This document shows positions 12,944 through 32,000 of a stretch of 64,000 nucleotides of DNA, piece after piece. Below the pieces are notes generated by a model. It was not told the origin of the DNA and did no database searches. It saw only the letters and a list, made by a program, of their open reading frames with translations. Each line of letters begins with the position of its first letter. Position 1 is the stretch's first letter. The translations under genes were made by a program, and so were the position numbers. Origin of the DNA: Parelaphostrongylus tenuis (lineage: Eukaryota > Nematoda > Chromadorea > Rhabditida > Metastrongylidae); assembly GCA_019055375.1 (NCBI GenBank), contig JAHQIW010000389.1:124001-188000 (forward strand). The letters are read 5' to 3'.

Positions 12944-13732
12944 GTTGAGAACCAGAGAACCTACCAAGCGTATTTGGCCCCACCCCTGGCCTCGCCTCCA
13001 CCAATCACGTCCATCCTTGGACGGATGATCGCGATAGCGATAGGGATGGAAGTGATAGTGACAGTGATGATAGAGATAGTGATCATAATGATGGTGGCGG
13101 GTTAGTGATAGTGATAGTGATGATAGTGGTATGATAATAGTGACAGTGATCATAGTGTTAGTGGTAGCAGTGGTAGTAATTACAGTGATCGTAATGACAG
13201 TGACGGTGGTGTGTCGCCACTATCACTTTGATCACTATCACTATCGCCACTATCAGTATGATCACTATCACTATCACTTCCCCACTAGCACTTTAATCAC
13301 TATCATCACTATCACTACCGTCACTATCATTATGATCACTGTCATCATTATCAATACCACCACTAGCACTATGCTCACTATAACTACCGCCACTAGCACT
13401 ATGATCACTATCATCACTATCACTATCTTACTCACTACCGTCACTATCACTATAATCACTATGATCAGTATCACTTCCGCCACTAGCACTATGGTCACTA
13501 TCATCACTATCACTATCGTCACTAACATTATGATCACTATCATCACTATCACTACCCGCCACTATCACTATGATTACTATCATCACGGTCACTACTGCCA
13601 CTATCACTATGGTTACTATCACGACCACTATCATCCCATCACTATCGCGATCATCTATCAAAAGACGGATGTGATTGATGGGGCCGGGCCAGTGGTGGAG
13701 CCAGACACGCCTGGTGGGTCCTGTGGTTGTCA
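12944..13732. mobile_element. Fold-back element with strand-switching minisatellite core
   Basis: Arms 12944-13055 and 13630-13732 are imperfect inverted copies (shared CCACC..TGGC, CAATCAC.TCC, GATGATCGCGATAG blocks). The core is GATAGTGAT-type repeat up to ~13215 and then switches to CACTATCACTAT-type repeat to ~13655. The long frames here encode only Ser-Asp or Ile-Thr-Val repeats and are not genes. Confidence 0.75.
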
Positions 13733-16700
13733 CTCGAATAAGCAGAATAAGTTCATATCCAGAAAAAACACAAAAAACCTCACCAGTGGGCTCTGGGATA
13801 CGGGAAGAAATTTTGGAGAAAATTGAAGAGAGTAACAGTCCCAATGGAAGACTCAATGCAACCTTCTCGTTTCCAATTTTGCGTCACGTGCTCCATTGAA
13901 CAAACGCTTAACTACCACATTTTCAGGCCACAATAACGAAATGGCTCAAGAGTTCCGACAAAATCTGTCTCAGAAATCCATGAGATGAAATATTTTCCAA
14001 CTCGAGTTCTTTTTACTGTTAAACGAACCTAGATTGGAAGAACATATAGGAGGATGTTTTTATGGTACAACAATATAAAATATGACTATTTTCATGCTAA
14101 GAGCAGTTGAAATCGGTCTTGTGATTATCATACAAAGGCTTGATAGGTGTGCCACCCTTCCTAATGAAAGTCAGCATATGGAGCATAATGAGGACTTCAA
14201 ATAAAATCTAAGTTACCGAGCAAGTACGATTTCCCAGATTGACTCTGTTGTGTGAACAACACTCAATCGTATCTCAGGTCATATATGTCTATAGAGATCA
14301 CTGCCTTCTGAGTCAACATTGAGCCGCCGCCACGCTGTCACAAGTTATGAAGCAAATAGTGCATTCATTTTAGATAAATACTCTAGAAAACTGACACAGC
14401 TTTCCATTGACTTTTATCAGTCCCACAAAAAAGCGACAAAGGGGCAAATACCACTACGCATCTTCACCACCGCATTGCAATTAGTCATGGAATCACTCAA
14501 CTGGAACCGAAAGAGAGTCGCATTGATGGTTTTCAACTCAAATGCCCACTTTGACGACAGCTTAGTCATACTGTCGATCAAACTAACTGATTCAGAACTC
14601 TGCGCTCAGCTTTCTCCTCTACGCTGCTACTACCGCTTTGTTAAACATATCAAACGTGATTCGGCAAAACCACGTCTCGAATTTTGTACACAAAGATGTC
14701 TTCTAAAATTCAGCTTCAGAACGCATCATCACAAAGAAATCTGTAGTTCAAAATCTGGAAAGATTCCTTGTTTTGGAAATCTGAAAAAATATATGCCCTG
14801 AGCAGAGTACGGCATTTATCAAAGAGGTGACAATAGAAGGATCAGATATGAACAAAACGGTATCCCAAGGAGATGTGGACATTTTCTGAGCCAACAACGA
14901 ACAATATTAGGGGACCTAAGTGCTTGCCAGATCGATCGGCTAGATCCACATAAGAGAACAATGCGAACCATAGAATGCAAACTGAACACATCACTATATA
15001 CAAAGCATACCATATGACGAATCGTTAGGAACAAAACAGTTGGAAAATGCAGCAGGAGTAACAATACTCAGACATCGCTTACCCGCTCTTGCTTTGCCTA
15101 GATGAGAAACGTCTTCCTAGAACAAAATTGGTAGCATGTATTCACATGAACAGTGTATATAAAGAGTGCCGAGTCAATTTCACAGTAGAATGAAGATAAA
15201 AAAGCAAAAATCCTGACTTCGTCAATACACACAATACTGCATCTCTTTTTTCAATGTTTATTGTAGCCAAAAAAAAAAAAACATTAATCAGTTGGAACAA
15301 TCGCATTTTGTTGCACAACACGTACGATGAAGCGGTTGTAAAGGCACTACATGATACCTAACCCTAGTAATTCAAATTAAGAACGAACACTGGAAATCAT
15401 TGATGTGAAAATGTGTTCACTAATCCCAAGGTTAACAAATAGCTGGCCTTGGGAATCATTAGTGGAAATATACAACAAATTAAGAAAGAGATACAACTAC
15501 GTGTCTCTATCGCTACAAAAAAGAAATACATGAAATTTTAGCGCTTTGATAAGTATAATCGTAAACAAATCATTAGTGCAAATCTTATAACTTCATACCA
15601 CAAAATAATATGCAGCAGAGACCCTATACGAATTATTATGAAAGCAAATTTTCTGGAAAAGAATTTTCATTCAACCTCAATATAGATAAACAATATATTT
15701 TCCTTCATTGAAAAGCTACGGCGAAGTCGATAAGAGACCTTGTTCGGCTCCTTCATTATTTTCAGAGTGGAACCGAATCTATTGCCTGAAGCTCTTCCAT
15801 CTTTCAGGCCGAGTCTATTGTCCACAGTTCCTCTATTACCCAATCCGTGCCTTCGTGATTTCATCGGGTTTTAAGTCAGCTTAGAAAGATCTGATGGCCA
15901 AAACGCCGAAACGCTAACTCTCTGAGAACGATGATAATTTTGCACAACGGCATATGGGAAATCAATAAAGTTCAATTCGTTCGTTCTGCTTCGCTTTTTG
16001 TAGTCCTGCCCTTTTTTTTTTTAGATTTCCGCCCTATAAATAGGCCTTTTTCTGCAGTTTGGAAAATTCCCGCGTTTATCTCTTACTGTGTATGTTTTAT
16101 TATTTTCTCTATACGCACTTTGTCGTCCGTCACCTGCATCTGACGAGGGATTCTCTGAACGGATTCTGACTTCAATCAATAGAAACGTGGGGTAATGAAC
16201 TTGTAATAGAAAGAAAAATTGTCATTATTAGCCATTACCAAAAAAATCCTGAAGTAAGCAAACTATTAAGAAAAATTAACAAAACAGTGAAAATTTGAGT
16301 AAGATGTATGTAAGACAGTGAACTGAACAAGACCACCAACCGCGATTGCAGCTATGACGTGGCGCGTAGCTCCCTTTAGGAACGGTATGCACCTTCCTGG
16401 ATCTAGGATTATTTGGAGGCCTTTTTGGCTGGACAGAGCCTTCCCTCTACGCATTTAACACCTTGCGAGAGGTCCACAGCTCCAGCCCCGCCCCGCCACC
16501 CGCGCGGCGGCGAGCAGTTCGTATCCAAGTGGTTAGTGATGTCGGCCATCGGAAAGAAGTTTCTCAATTCAATGCCCCCCCCCCCCCACGACGCTTCATA
16601 GCGGACTTTCTTATATCACTTTCCGATGCTGATTAGTTTGAAGATTCTCCAATAACGTAATTATTATAGCAAAAAAAAAAACTCGGTTGTCTTAAAAGTC

Positions 16701-18690
16701 ACCACCTTTTGATACGAAACGGAGATTCATAGGGTAGCAACGGAACCAACACACAAGTTTCGCAAGTCTGACAGTGCTCAGTTCCATAAAAGTTGCTTCT
16801 GAAATGTCGTACACTGTAGGAAACATATTTTCCAATCAGACTTTTACAACATCGTCGAAAGAAAGACGAAGAAAAGTTGGATATGCGTTACTCCCTATGG
16901 ATCACGTTTCCTAACAAAAAGGAGGGGAATAGTACTGAGCGACTTTTTTGCTATAATATTACGCCATAGAATAACAATCAATACTGGACGACAACAAAAC
17001 AACAGCAAGAAAATTTACAGCAGAGATTAGTAGTGGAGGATCACACCAGAAACCTTCCCGATGACAGACATCAGTAAACACTTGGCACTACCGACTGCCC
17101 GCCGCTCGCGGCGACATGGAACTGGCGCCGTGGGGCCTGTCGTACTCAAAGTGTTAATGGTCATTTGATAGCAGCCAAGGAATAATTATGTTCACTTTCA
17201 GAGTGCAATACATGCTCGGGTTTTACTAACACTAGTGCTCATTCAGTAGCTCAAAGCAATGATTTTGAAATTGGGGTTTGGATTTTAGAAAAGCCTTCAC
17301 AGTGTGCTGTATGAACAAAAAAGATTACGTTTCGTCCTCAGCGTTTCCCTCGCATAGAAGTTATAAACGTAATGCACCTATACGAGAGTGTAGAGGGAAT
17401 CGTGAGGTATAAGAATATCAGAATAAACTCAAGAATTATTCGAACGGAGAAGAAATTTGAAATCAAATAACAAGCCCAGGACGGCGATTGAGAGCACTGT
17501 GCGCAGCGTGATTTACGTTATTTGATTAGAATTTTTCTAAGTTTCAAATAAATTTTTACTTTTTGCGTATTACTTTATGCACCATGTTTCTTATATACCC
17601 TCCCATGTTTCGGTGCTTGAAAAACTCTTATGTGGAAAAAAATCAGAAAACAATGAAAAGTTGGTTAAAAATTATACCGCGCACTGCATGTTATGTCAGC
17701 CCTACGGGTGGTCTTGGCATTTTCCTCATTATTTAGGTACTTCTGGACTTGGGATCATCATAGAGTTTTAGAAGAGACGTTGTTCTATCGTTTTATGTGT
17801 ATCAGCTTCTTATTTTTTTTATCACAAATGAACACACTATGACTTTCAAAACGGGCTAAGTACTACAAATGAAATGCGTGATCTTCTTTTCGTTGGTACA
17901 GTGAATTAAAAAAATCCTAAGAGAAAATATGCTTACTTTTGTTTTCCTTACCTGAGCTATCAAATTATTTCTAAAAATATAGAGGGAAAACTCAGCTAAG
18001 TTATCAAAGTTTTCAAATAGTCGTATATCCAAAAATACCCACCTACCACCCACCACCCACTGTAAGTAGATGTGAGTACACATGTTTGATAGCTTATGTA
18101 CCTATGCACATGATAGCCGTTGCAAACTAAGCGCTTTCAGATCTTCAACATATCACCTATGGTTGGAGTAAGAAAAAAACTTTGTAGCTGTTTATAATAC
18201 CAACGATACCATGTAAAATTTGACAAAAAAATCACACTTTTGAACGGTCTATTTCATGGCCTAGAAACTTTTCCTTGCACATCTTGTGATATTTTGTGAA
18301 ACCTACGGAATGAATTCGCCCAAAACCGATTTTTTTTAAAATAAATGAAGTTTTACTGGGTAGATATCTTTCGATAGACGACGCTCGCCATAGTAGCTTT
18401 CATATGAACGAAGCTACAAAATGATATGAAGTGCATTTATGACCTGTGAACCAAAAGCAACTGCTGGAAACAAAATACATCCTATGGATTTCAGCGCATG
18501 TCAATGTATTAACCGAAAAAAAAATTTTCAATAAATTCATGTTAGCTTGTCAACGGATGAAGAAGCCTCAAAGTTTTCTCTACATCAATATGACTGAAGG
18601 ACGATGATTATTAGAAATGAACAGACTAATTGATCTCTGTTTACAATTTACACGTTTTCAATAATTAGCTTTTTTCTTAATAGTAGAATT
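13733..18690. other. No recognised gene; a few unassigned frames
   Basis: A 160-codon stretch without stops (14319-14801, +) starts at TTG and has no recognised domain. On the minus strand, 18060-17960 encodes IRLFENFDNLAEFSLYIF and ends at a strong donor (CAG|GTAAGG); it could be a lone exon. A hammerhead-like relic (CTGATGGCC..GCCGAAACG) is at ~15890-15915. A run of 13-14 C lies at ~16575. Confidence 0.35.
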
Positions 18691-24018
<5,328 letters not shown>

Positions 24019-24228
24019 CTGAACATTACATGTACATGGCTGTAGGAAATAACTCGACGGTGAAGTGTTGTGGATAGACCTGAGCAAGTTTGTAAGCACA
24101 ATACACAAAAGACTCACGATATCAGTCGCCCACTCGAAGACGGCTAAACTCTTAGAACTCTTTTCGTAACAGAAAATGTGCACATTAATACTTGTCCACT
24201 TTTTCATACGAGTTTAAGAACAAAGCTC

Positions 24229-24489
24229 TTGACGTTGACCAATCCCTGAGGGATGAGCCATGTATTCGTGTTCATCTAACATCGTTTGGGGTGAACGAAT
24301 GCATGTCTGGCCTTTAGCATGACTCGTGGCGGCTTATCGAAGTATCAAATTAGTGCTGCTGCTTTCCCAGACAAGTTTGGTAGTAATTCATGGACTGCGG
24401 AGGGATGGAATGCTTGGTGAGTCTTGAGGGTGGGATCCACCAATGACCACGTGTGTGACGATGCACTTCTAACCGTTGGGCCACACCCG
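24229..24489 (-). repeat. tRNA-derived SINE
   Basis: Minus orientation; the CCCTGAGGGATG complement lies at the left and the degraded tRNA head at ~24480. About 200 bp upstream of the first PGES2-like exon found. Confidence 0.75.
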
Positions 24490-27400
24490 CCTTATTTTGA
24501 TTCTTATCGGTTGTTATAATTTAAATTTGGTTGACAAGTGTAACAAATAATTATTTTCTCCCACACAATTCTGGCATCAGTTTCCTGACCAGTGAGAGAT
24601 AGGGGACTCGTTTAAGCCGGTAATGGATCAACGACTAAATGTCTGTATCAGAGCACTACTGCGTACACGAGCTCTGGCTCTTATAACAAAAAATTGGCAA
24701 TACTTACGTGAAGAAACTGTTATCATATATTCGATGATGGGTAGTAGTGCTACCGGTAATCTTTCATCGACCCTGACTCGAAATAGGAATCTCACCGGTG
24801 GGCTGTGTAGAAAATATAGTGCTATGTTTAGATATGTATTGGTACGCATCCGTTTTCTCAATCTGTCTTTCAATTCTCTGATGACAAGACCATTTGCGTT
24901 CACTTTCAGATCCCTGATAGCCAATCAATAGCTCAGATCTCAGAAATTCAACAATGTTTTTTGAGAATGGCCTTCTTAGAACACTTTAGCAGTGAAGATG
25001 AAATCACGTTTCTAAATAAGCACACTTTCTCCTTTCCTCATCTAAAGTTTGTAGATGGTCTTTCAATTGCCTTTTTGTAATTACTTAATAGCATGAGATT
25101 TGGTAATTCTGACGCTAATTTTGGCCTTCAAAAAAATTTCATAGTACGTTGAAAAACCCGAAAAGATTATGTCTCGAATCGAAAACTTAAGCTTGATAAC
25201 GGGTTACCTCGGTAATATAAAATAAAGATAGAGGTCTAACCCCATAAGACGACCGATCACCGTCTTTTCCACATTTATAATGCGTAAAGTCGAAATTTCT
25301 ATGAAACGGAAAGATAAATCGGGCACTTTAGAGGTGGCTTTGAGATCGTTGCGCACAGCGCGATAAAAGAGATAGGCAATGATGCAAGCCAAAAATGAAA
25401 GGTTATCTTCTTTTGGCAGATACAGAGCACTAATGAAGCCTTTCAGAAACCAAGCACAGTTTCAAAATGCCTAAACTCAAGTTACCAAATGACAACTACA
25501 TTAAGAAAGATTTTAGAAAATGAGAACAGTATTGGAATAGGCGAAATTTAATCTATCGAAGGATACTGAAAGCGTGTAAAAAAACAGACAAGGTCTTGAC
25601 TCTTTAGAGTTGAAAAATGAATTGAGATAACGGATCATACCTATTTATTATTTACTCACACAACCCGTCATCACAATGTACTATGTGAATCCCACGATTT
25701 TTTGTTTGTTCGATTGGTTTTCTTTCATTCATCTTTAACAAAGGTTTTCGAATATTTCACGTGTTGCTTGCTTGAGAATTTCGTCATAATAATGAATGTC
25801 GTAGAATGCTGCCAGAGACGATTCTCCATGCGATCCCGTTGGTAGCCAAGCTAAGGCGTTCTCATAGGCATTCGTCAATCCATTGCAAGAGAGTATTGGA
25901 AAAGGGGATTTAAGCAGCACCTTTATTTTCATCTTCTTGATGCAGTACATCACGAACCATTGCGCTGCCTCTCCCTCAACGTATGATCAGTGAGTTATTT
26001 CCACAATAAGAATTTTATTGAAAGCTGGAACCCAAACATAACCATCATACAATACTTTCACGCTGCACAAATTTTATTCATCTGCTTGAGATTGTCGTCA
26101 TCTAAAGATCAAAGGAAATAGACGTACATGATCCTCGAAACATATATTTTCTTTTTTGCTCTCCTTAAAAAGGAGGCTACCATGTAAGAAAGCTCACATC
26201 ATATTGGTACTGGCTAGTTGTAAACAGCATAGAAGCTACGAAGTGTGAATCTGTGATCTTGTCTAGTCTACACAATTCCTTGGAATTCAAAGTAGAACCA
26301 TAATTTTGCTCAAGAATTATGAAAAGTGCACCAAGTTCAAAGCTGTAGAGAATTACCTTACGACACACTCCTCCATCTACTTTCTCCTCGGCAACGAATT
26401 TTTTCGTTTGAAATCCGGTATTTTCACCATTACTGCTCAATCCGACGTAAGCGCGCTGCAGCGATAACAGTCAATTGTTTTCCTGCTCCCCTCATTCTTG
26501 GAAATAAATTTGCAATTTTTGAAGTAATAGACGACCTAAACTTAGATTTTATTCGGCCGTACATAAATGGGGTGACAAGACAGGAAACATGGGAAACTAA
26601 ACAAATGACAAGGTAATAAGACATAAACTACTGAGGTTCCTCACGTCTCCAATTAGTATAACTTGTAAATAGTACTTCAATAAGAACACCTCGTATAAAA
26701 CTATTCGCATGGAACAGTACTCGACCATGTGCCCAATGTGTTACACTGAATCAGATAGATGTATAAACAAAGCGCATACCGTTTAAACACCTCCTCATGC
26801 CTTATAAGTCCAGCCTAAACTTCTCCGAGCACAGACAGATAACCAGTGTAAGATAAGCCAATCACGATTGGAAAATCATCACATTTATGAGTGCAAGAGG
26901 GTAGTGTTAGCAACGGTCATCGTCGTCTAGTGAGACACTCAAATTGAAAAATGACAACTATTCACGGCTTTCGTCTCGTCCTGCGTCTCACGGCATAACT
27001 CACACCTTTGCTCATCCTCTATCCAATCCTTGCAACACTTTCCAGATCTACGTTGCGCAATCCGTGTGATTTTGGATGTAAGTCGCACCGCTACCAAAAT
27101 TCTTGGATGGCTGGAGATGACAAATCGTGTCAGGTAGATCAATTAATGCAAAAACTCAAAGTTTTGCACCCTGCACTTCTTCACTACTACTGCTTGTCGT
27201 CTTACCACAAGAGTTTCAATGATTTCTAAACGGATACCCATGCGAGGTTGGAAGACACCATAAGACAAAAGAGATGGAAAGTAAGGTGAACAGAAATCCG
27301 CATTTCAATCCTTAGGTACCTAACCGTCCGCCCACCTTAGTCCATTTTTGCGTGAAACCTGAAAAAGATGAGAGGACCACCACTGGACTTTTCAAAACAG

Positions 27401-29072
27401 TTGTTCTATAGTTCGGTTACTGCGAGAGAGGTCCGCACGATAACTGAGTCGCTTTCAATCACATATACTAGGACCTCCTTGAGCACATAAGCATCTTCTT
27501 AAGTAACTGAAAGCACTAAACGAGTAGATCACAACCGTTCAGCATCCACAAACTGACTACCATCGGTGTTTTGAAGATTAACCGGAAATAAAGGAAAAAA
27601 TAACACTGCTAATACTGGCCGACGTGATCTACAAGTAATCCAGTCACGACCGCATAAGATATCCATCTTACTGAGAAACTATCAGCTGTGATTTATGATA
27701 GCATTGGATATATAGATACGGTGATTACCGTCATATACTTTCAAGCTGCCAGTACTGCGCGATATATGCAAAACACAATATTTTACAAGAAAATACCAAC
27801 TTTCAACCTCAGAATATCGTCACTTTCACAAAAAAATCAAATCGGATTAATAAACAGTAGAAAATGAGATAGTACAGAAAATTCAACGAAACACATACAG
27901 TCGATGAAGCACGTTCTCGATCGGAATAGAACCGACTTTGATACTCGAAATGTAAATACTCTGAACATTTCTGAGATGTTACAGATAACGCCGTTTTAAT
28001 TTAAGGAGACAGACAGAGAGCAAGAGGCCATTTTTGACGATTTGTTACCGTCTCCGATCAGTCTCCCTCCACCCACTACAACTTCCAAATCAATGTTGGG
28101 ATTTTTCGATCGACAATAATTACAGATGAAACAAATGTACATAAAATACGTAAAAACAACTTAACAACTAACTTTGTCCTCTGCTTGAACAATGAAAACG
28201 TTTGAGCTCTGCACTATACAAAGACCATAGCAGTAGTGAGAGAGAAGAAATAGGAATGAGCAGCAAAAACCACTTATACATGAAAACAGAGTTGCATTCA
28301 CATTTAAGCAACATGAACATTCTTGAACATGAAAACAGCATTCTTGATATACATGAAAAAGCATTTCTTTAACAAGATGACAGTGACAAGAATTAACAAG
28401 AACATTTGAAAACGAAGGAAGCAAAACAACAGATAGACAGATAGTCGATACGAAAAAGAAGCAAAAAAAATATACATATACTTGACAGGAAGTATGAGAA
28501 TTATAGACTTTTACCGAGACAACAATTCGATTCCTCCTTGTCATCGTCCATCATCCGAATGGGAACAACTGAAAAAGGAAGACTATGTGTGTTGTGCTTC
28601 AATGCTCTTGCGTGAAGTCAGTGTGATGTTGTACAGCTTTGAGCATTCGCCACAAATATTTATCGAGACATTATACGGTCTGACACCAAAACTACCGCAA
28701 AATCTTTTCTTGAAAACGAAAATTCAATAAAATGGCGAGAATTTTAACCCATTGCAAACTGCTGCAGATCAATTCTAGCTAAAGGTACGCGATTCTCGTT
28801 TCTTCATGAGGATTTTTTTAACTCCTTTTTGGAAGAAAACTTCCAGTTTTTGTAATACTCTGAAAATTCATATTCGAATGATTACTGGAATTATAGTGAA
28901 AAAACTCTGCTCAGCGAAAAAGACCCTAAGTAGTCGTGCGTCCGATAACGATTCACGCCGCCCGCAAAGGTATAAGACATCCAAAAAAGAGTAAACGATA
29001 TTTCAGAAAAAAAAAAACGGAAAATGGAGCAAGAAGCAAACTCGCCTATAAAGAAAACGTCCATTACTAAAC
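24490..29072. other. Spacer between puf-9 and the PGES2-like gene
   Basis: The missing 5' exon(s) of the PGES2-like gene should lie here but were not identified. Minus-strand frames at 25990-25735 (SLAAFYDIHYYDEILKQATR) and 26340-26190 (FELGALFIILEQNYGSTL, ending at a GTGAGC donor) and a plus-strand frame at 28482-28730 look mildly coding; none is recognised. Confidence 0.35.
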
Positions 29073-32000
29073 TTATAGCATCAGATGACTGTTGGAATTG
29101 GTGTTTGGCACCCCTCCGAGTTCAAAATTCAGAGCTTGCTGATGAGGTTGTGCGTGGTTATTATTGTTGTTATTCTGCTTTTGAAAATATTTCTCCAACT
29201 TCGCTGAAATTGAAATCAAAAATAGGATGATTTGAGAAAACAATGAACTTCTTACATATCTCACGCTCGTTATCATTTGTAGCCATGGATTGATCGATGT
29301 ACCAAATAAACTCTAAAGGCCCTTAGTCTCCAGGTGTATGTGGGAAGGGTAAACCACCAAAACACACATGCACACACACACAAGTTTCTGCGAAAATAGC
29401 TTTAAGGTAGAAAAGGGAGAAGTGGTATTTCTACTACTGATATGTGGAGAAACCTTTGAATATCGGGAAGAGATGATAGACAATATCTGGAAAAAAAAAG
29501 AAGAAAAAAAAAACAAGACTATACTAGAACTGACTTATGATATGTTTTCCGTGACTAAATTTTCTGAGTATGGGGATATGTGGCTTGATGGCATACATCA
29601 TTTTCTTACGGTGTACAGGATCAGCCGTATCCAGCATTTTTTGCACTACATAGTTCGCGAACTGATCTTTCATCATGAGAAGAATGGGAGGTGATGGGCT
29701 GAATAATGATTAGATAACAACTGGAAAAAACATAGACAATTACCGATCATGAGAAAAATTACGGGAGAGGGGGCTACAGATTTATAAAATCAATCAAATG
29801 ATCAAACTTACTCGTCGTTATCTCCACAAACTTCATTGATGAGTTGAGCTTTATGCTGAGGTGCAACACAAATCAAACACTTCTCGACAACATTAGAAGC
29901 GAATTTGTGCTGAGCATATCTCAGGACGTTTCCAGTTATCTAAAAAAACGATCTCACATAATACTACGAAGGAAAGAAGACTAGAAGAACCTCAAAATTC
30001 GACAAAATGGAAACTAACCGCCGACAAGGAAATTAAACGAAGAAAATGAGGCAACATATGACATAATTCCTTTCACTTTGCCACTTATTTCACCCATATC
30101 ACAGTTTGGCTATTGTGCGGGTCCTCGTAATTTCAATGATCGATTCGTCGCTTCGCTTACTTCAGGATCATCTTCTAGTACGTCGTAAGGTGCTGGTCGA
30201 CCAAATCTCATTGCATTCCCAAGAATAGACTAGCTGAGTCGTTCGCAATTCACTGTCGGAAAGTATTTGGGGGTGGGGCAGGTGGAGAGGGTCGCAGATC
30301 AAGCTTACGTCAAGTCGCGCAGAATCAGTAGCTACTTAGCCACTAATCCCTTTATGATATAAAAGCAGCAAACAAGAGAACAAATAGTACTATAAACAAC
30401 CTCCTGTATGATACGATCTCTGTCCAGATCATTTCCATGTTCAATGACGTGCTGTATCACGTAATTTCCATACTGGTCCAGTACAAGTGAGCGAACATTA
30501 GCATGTAAAGCTTCCAGAACAGGTCTTTTCTGTTCATCCGTACAATGCTCTAGCACTCTTTGGATAACTCTGCATCCATACGGATGCATGGATAACTGCA
30601 CAATCTACAAAGACTTTTGTTATGTTCTGATAATGAGTTATCAATTGCATAAGTCTTGAATTGTCTACAACCATTAAAAAAAAGCGATAATAGGCTCTAA
30701 AAATGACCACAACTAAAATACTACATATAATTGAGAATATTGTGTGCTACGCAAAAATCTCGATCCCGCGCGGGAGTTGAATCCGTGCCTTATGTATACC
30801 GGGACGCGTATAACCACTACAGCAGCGACGTCACCGCCCTGCTACCACTCCTCTTTGATATGTGCTCACCACATCAAATCCGTTAATCGATGGCTACTGA
30901 CAGCTAAGAAGCCATTACGGAAAAAAGAGTTGTGGCAGGGCGGTAGCATCAGCGGTGTAGTGGTAGTACATACGCACTGCGCGGGTTAAATGAGGGTTCA
31001 ACTCCCGACCTACGTCAAATTTTTGCTTTGTTTTTTTTTGCGTACCACTCAACTTTCTTAGTTGAATATTTGTGATAACGTACAGTGTCAGGCCCGTTCT
31101 TCGTGAATGAATCGATTATAAACTGCAGTCGTTCAGGATTCACTTTTTCAATAACCTTTTGGATAACATGATTACCGTTCTGATCCTTGACGCACTTCAA
31201 GACCTTAAAAGACTTCTTCGAAGATAGACTCTCATCAAATTGTGAATATGCGTATTGAATTCCGACAGCTGTAATTCCCAAGACCGACTATCTATTATTT
31301 TCGGCATAGTTTGAATAAACAAACAGTTCCTTCTGTTTAGCCGTTACGAGGTGTTATTGATGTTAGTTATTGAATGTTAGCGAAGTTACAACAGTACAGT
31401 CATTAATGCACCTTGAATATACAATATTCGAGATGGCTGACGTTTCAGCGGGTAGCCTTCGTCAGAGCCTGGAAAGATCACATTGATCCACAATCCACTA
31501 AGCCAAAAGCCTCCATAACCCTAGCAGAAAACGTTAGAGATGTGTTTTGGATTGCATGGTAAAAGCTTCATTTTAAAACACCGTTCTTGATGTTTGGGTC
31601 TATCAATTATTAATTGAAGACCAGCCGCTTAAGGTCACTGCATCAGTGGGCTGTGCTTAACTCGGGCCGGAAAAATCAGTCTGAGGTATGGTTCGAGGTC
31701 ACGTGTGATTACGAGGCACTCCTCTTTTCGGTTCATTTTCGGGCCTTTGTTATGTATCCAAAAGGCGTCTAATGTTTGACGCGCAGATGTTCTTGATTCC
31801 TGTGCGAGGATCGTGAATTTGACGCCCAACATTACTCCTGCATGGCTAACCCAGCTAGGTGCTCCTTTACACGGAGAAATAGTGGTCTACCCGTTTCGCC
31901 AATGAACTCAACTCAATTAATAATTGATAGACCCAAACATCAAAACGGTGAGTGTTCTAAAATGAAGCTTTTACTATGCGATCCAAAACACATTTCTACC

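Noticed and set aside
13131..13856. 231- and 142-codon open frames
   Set aside because: Pure translation of the CACTAT/GATAGT minisatellite (Ile-Thr-Val or Ser-Asp repeats).
14319..14801. 160-codon plus-strand open frame
   Set aside because: No ATG at its start, no recognised domain and no convincing splice partners; left as unassigned.
29524..29535. Stop codon directly after HGKHIISQF in puf-9
   Set aside because: A GTCAGT donor just before it joins in phase to an exon at 29203 encoding KLEKYFQKQ, which matches the usual PUM C-terminus, so this stop is intronic.
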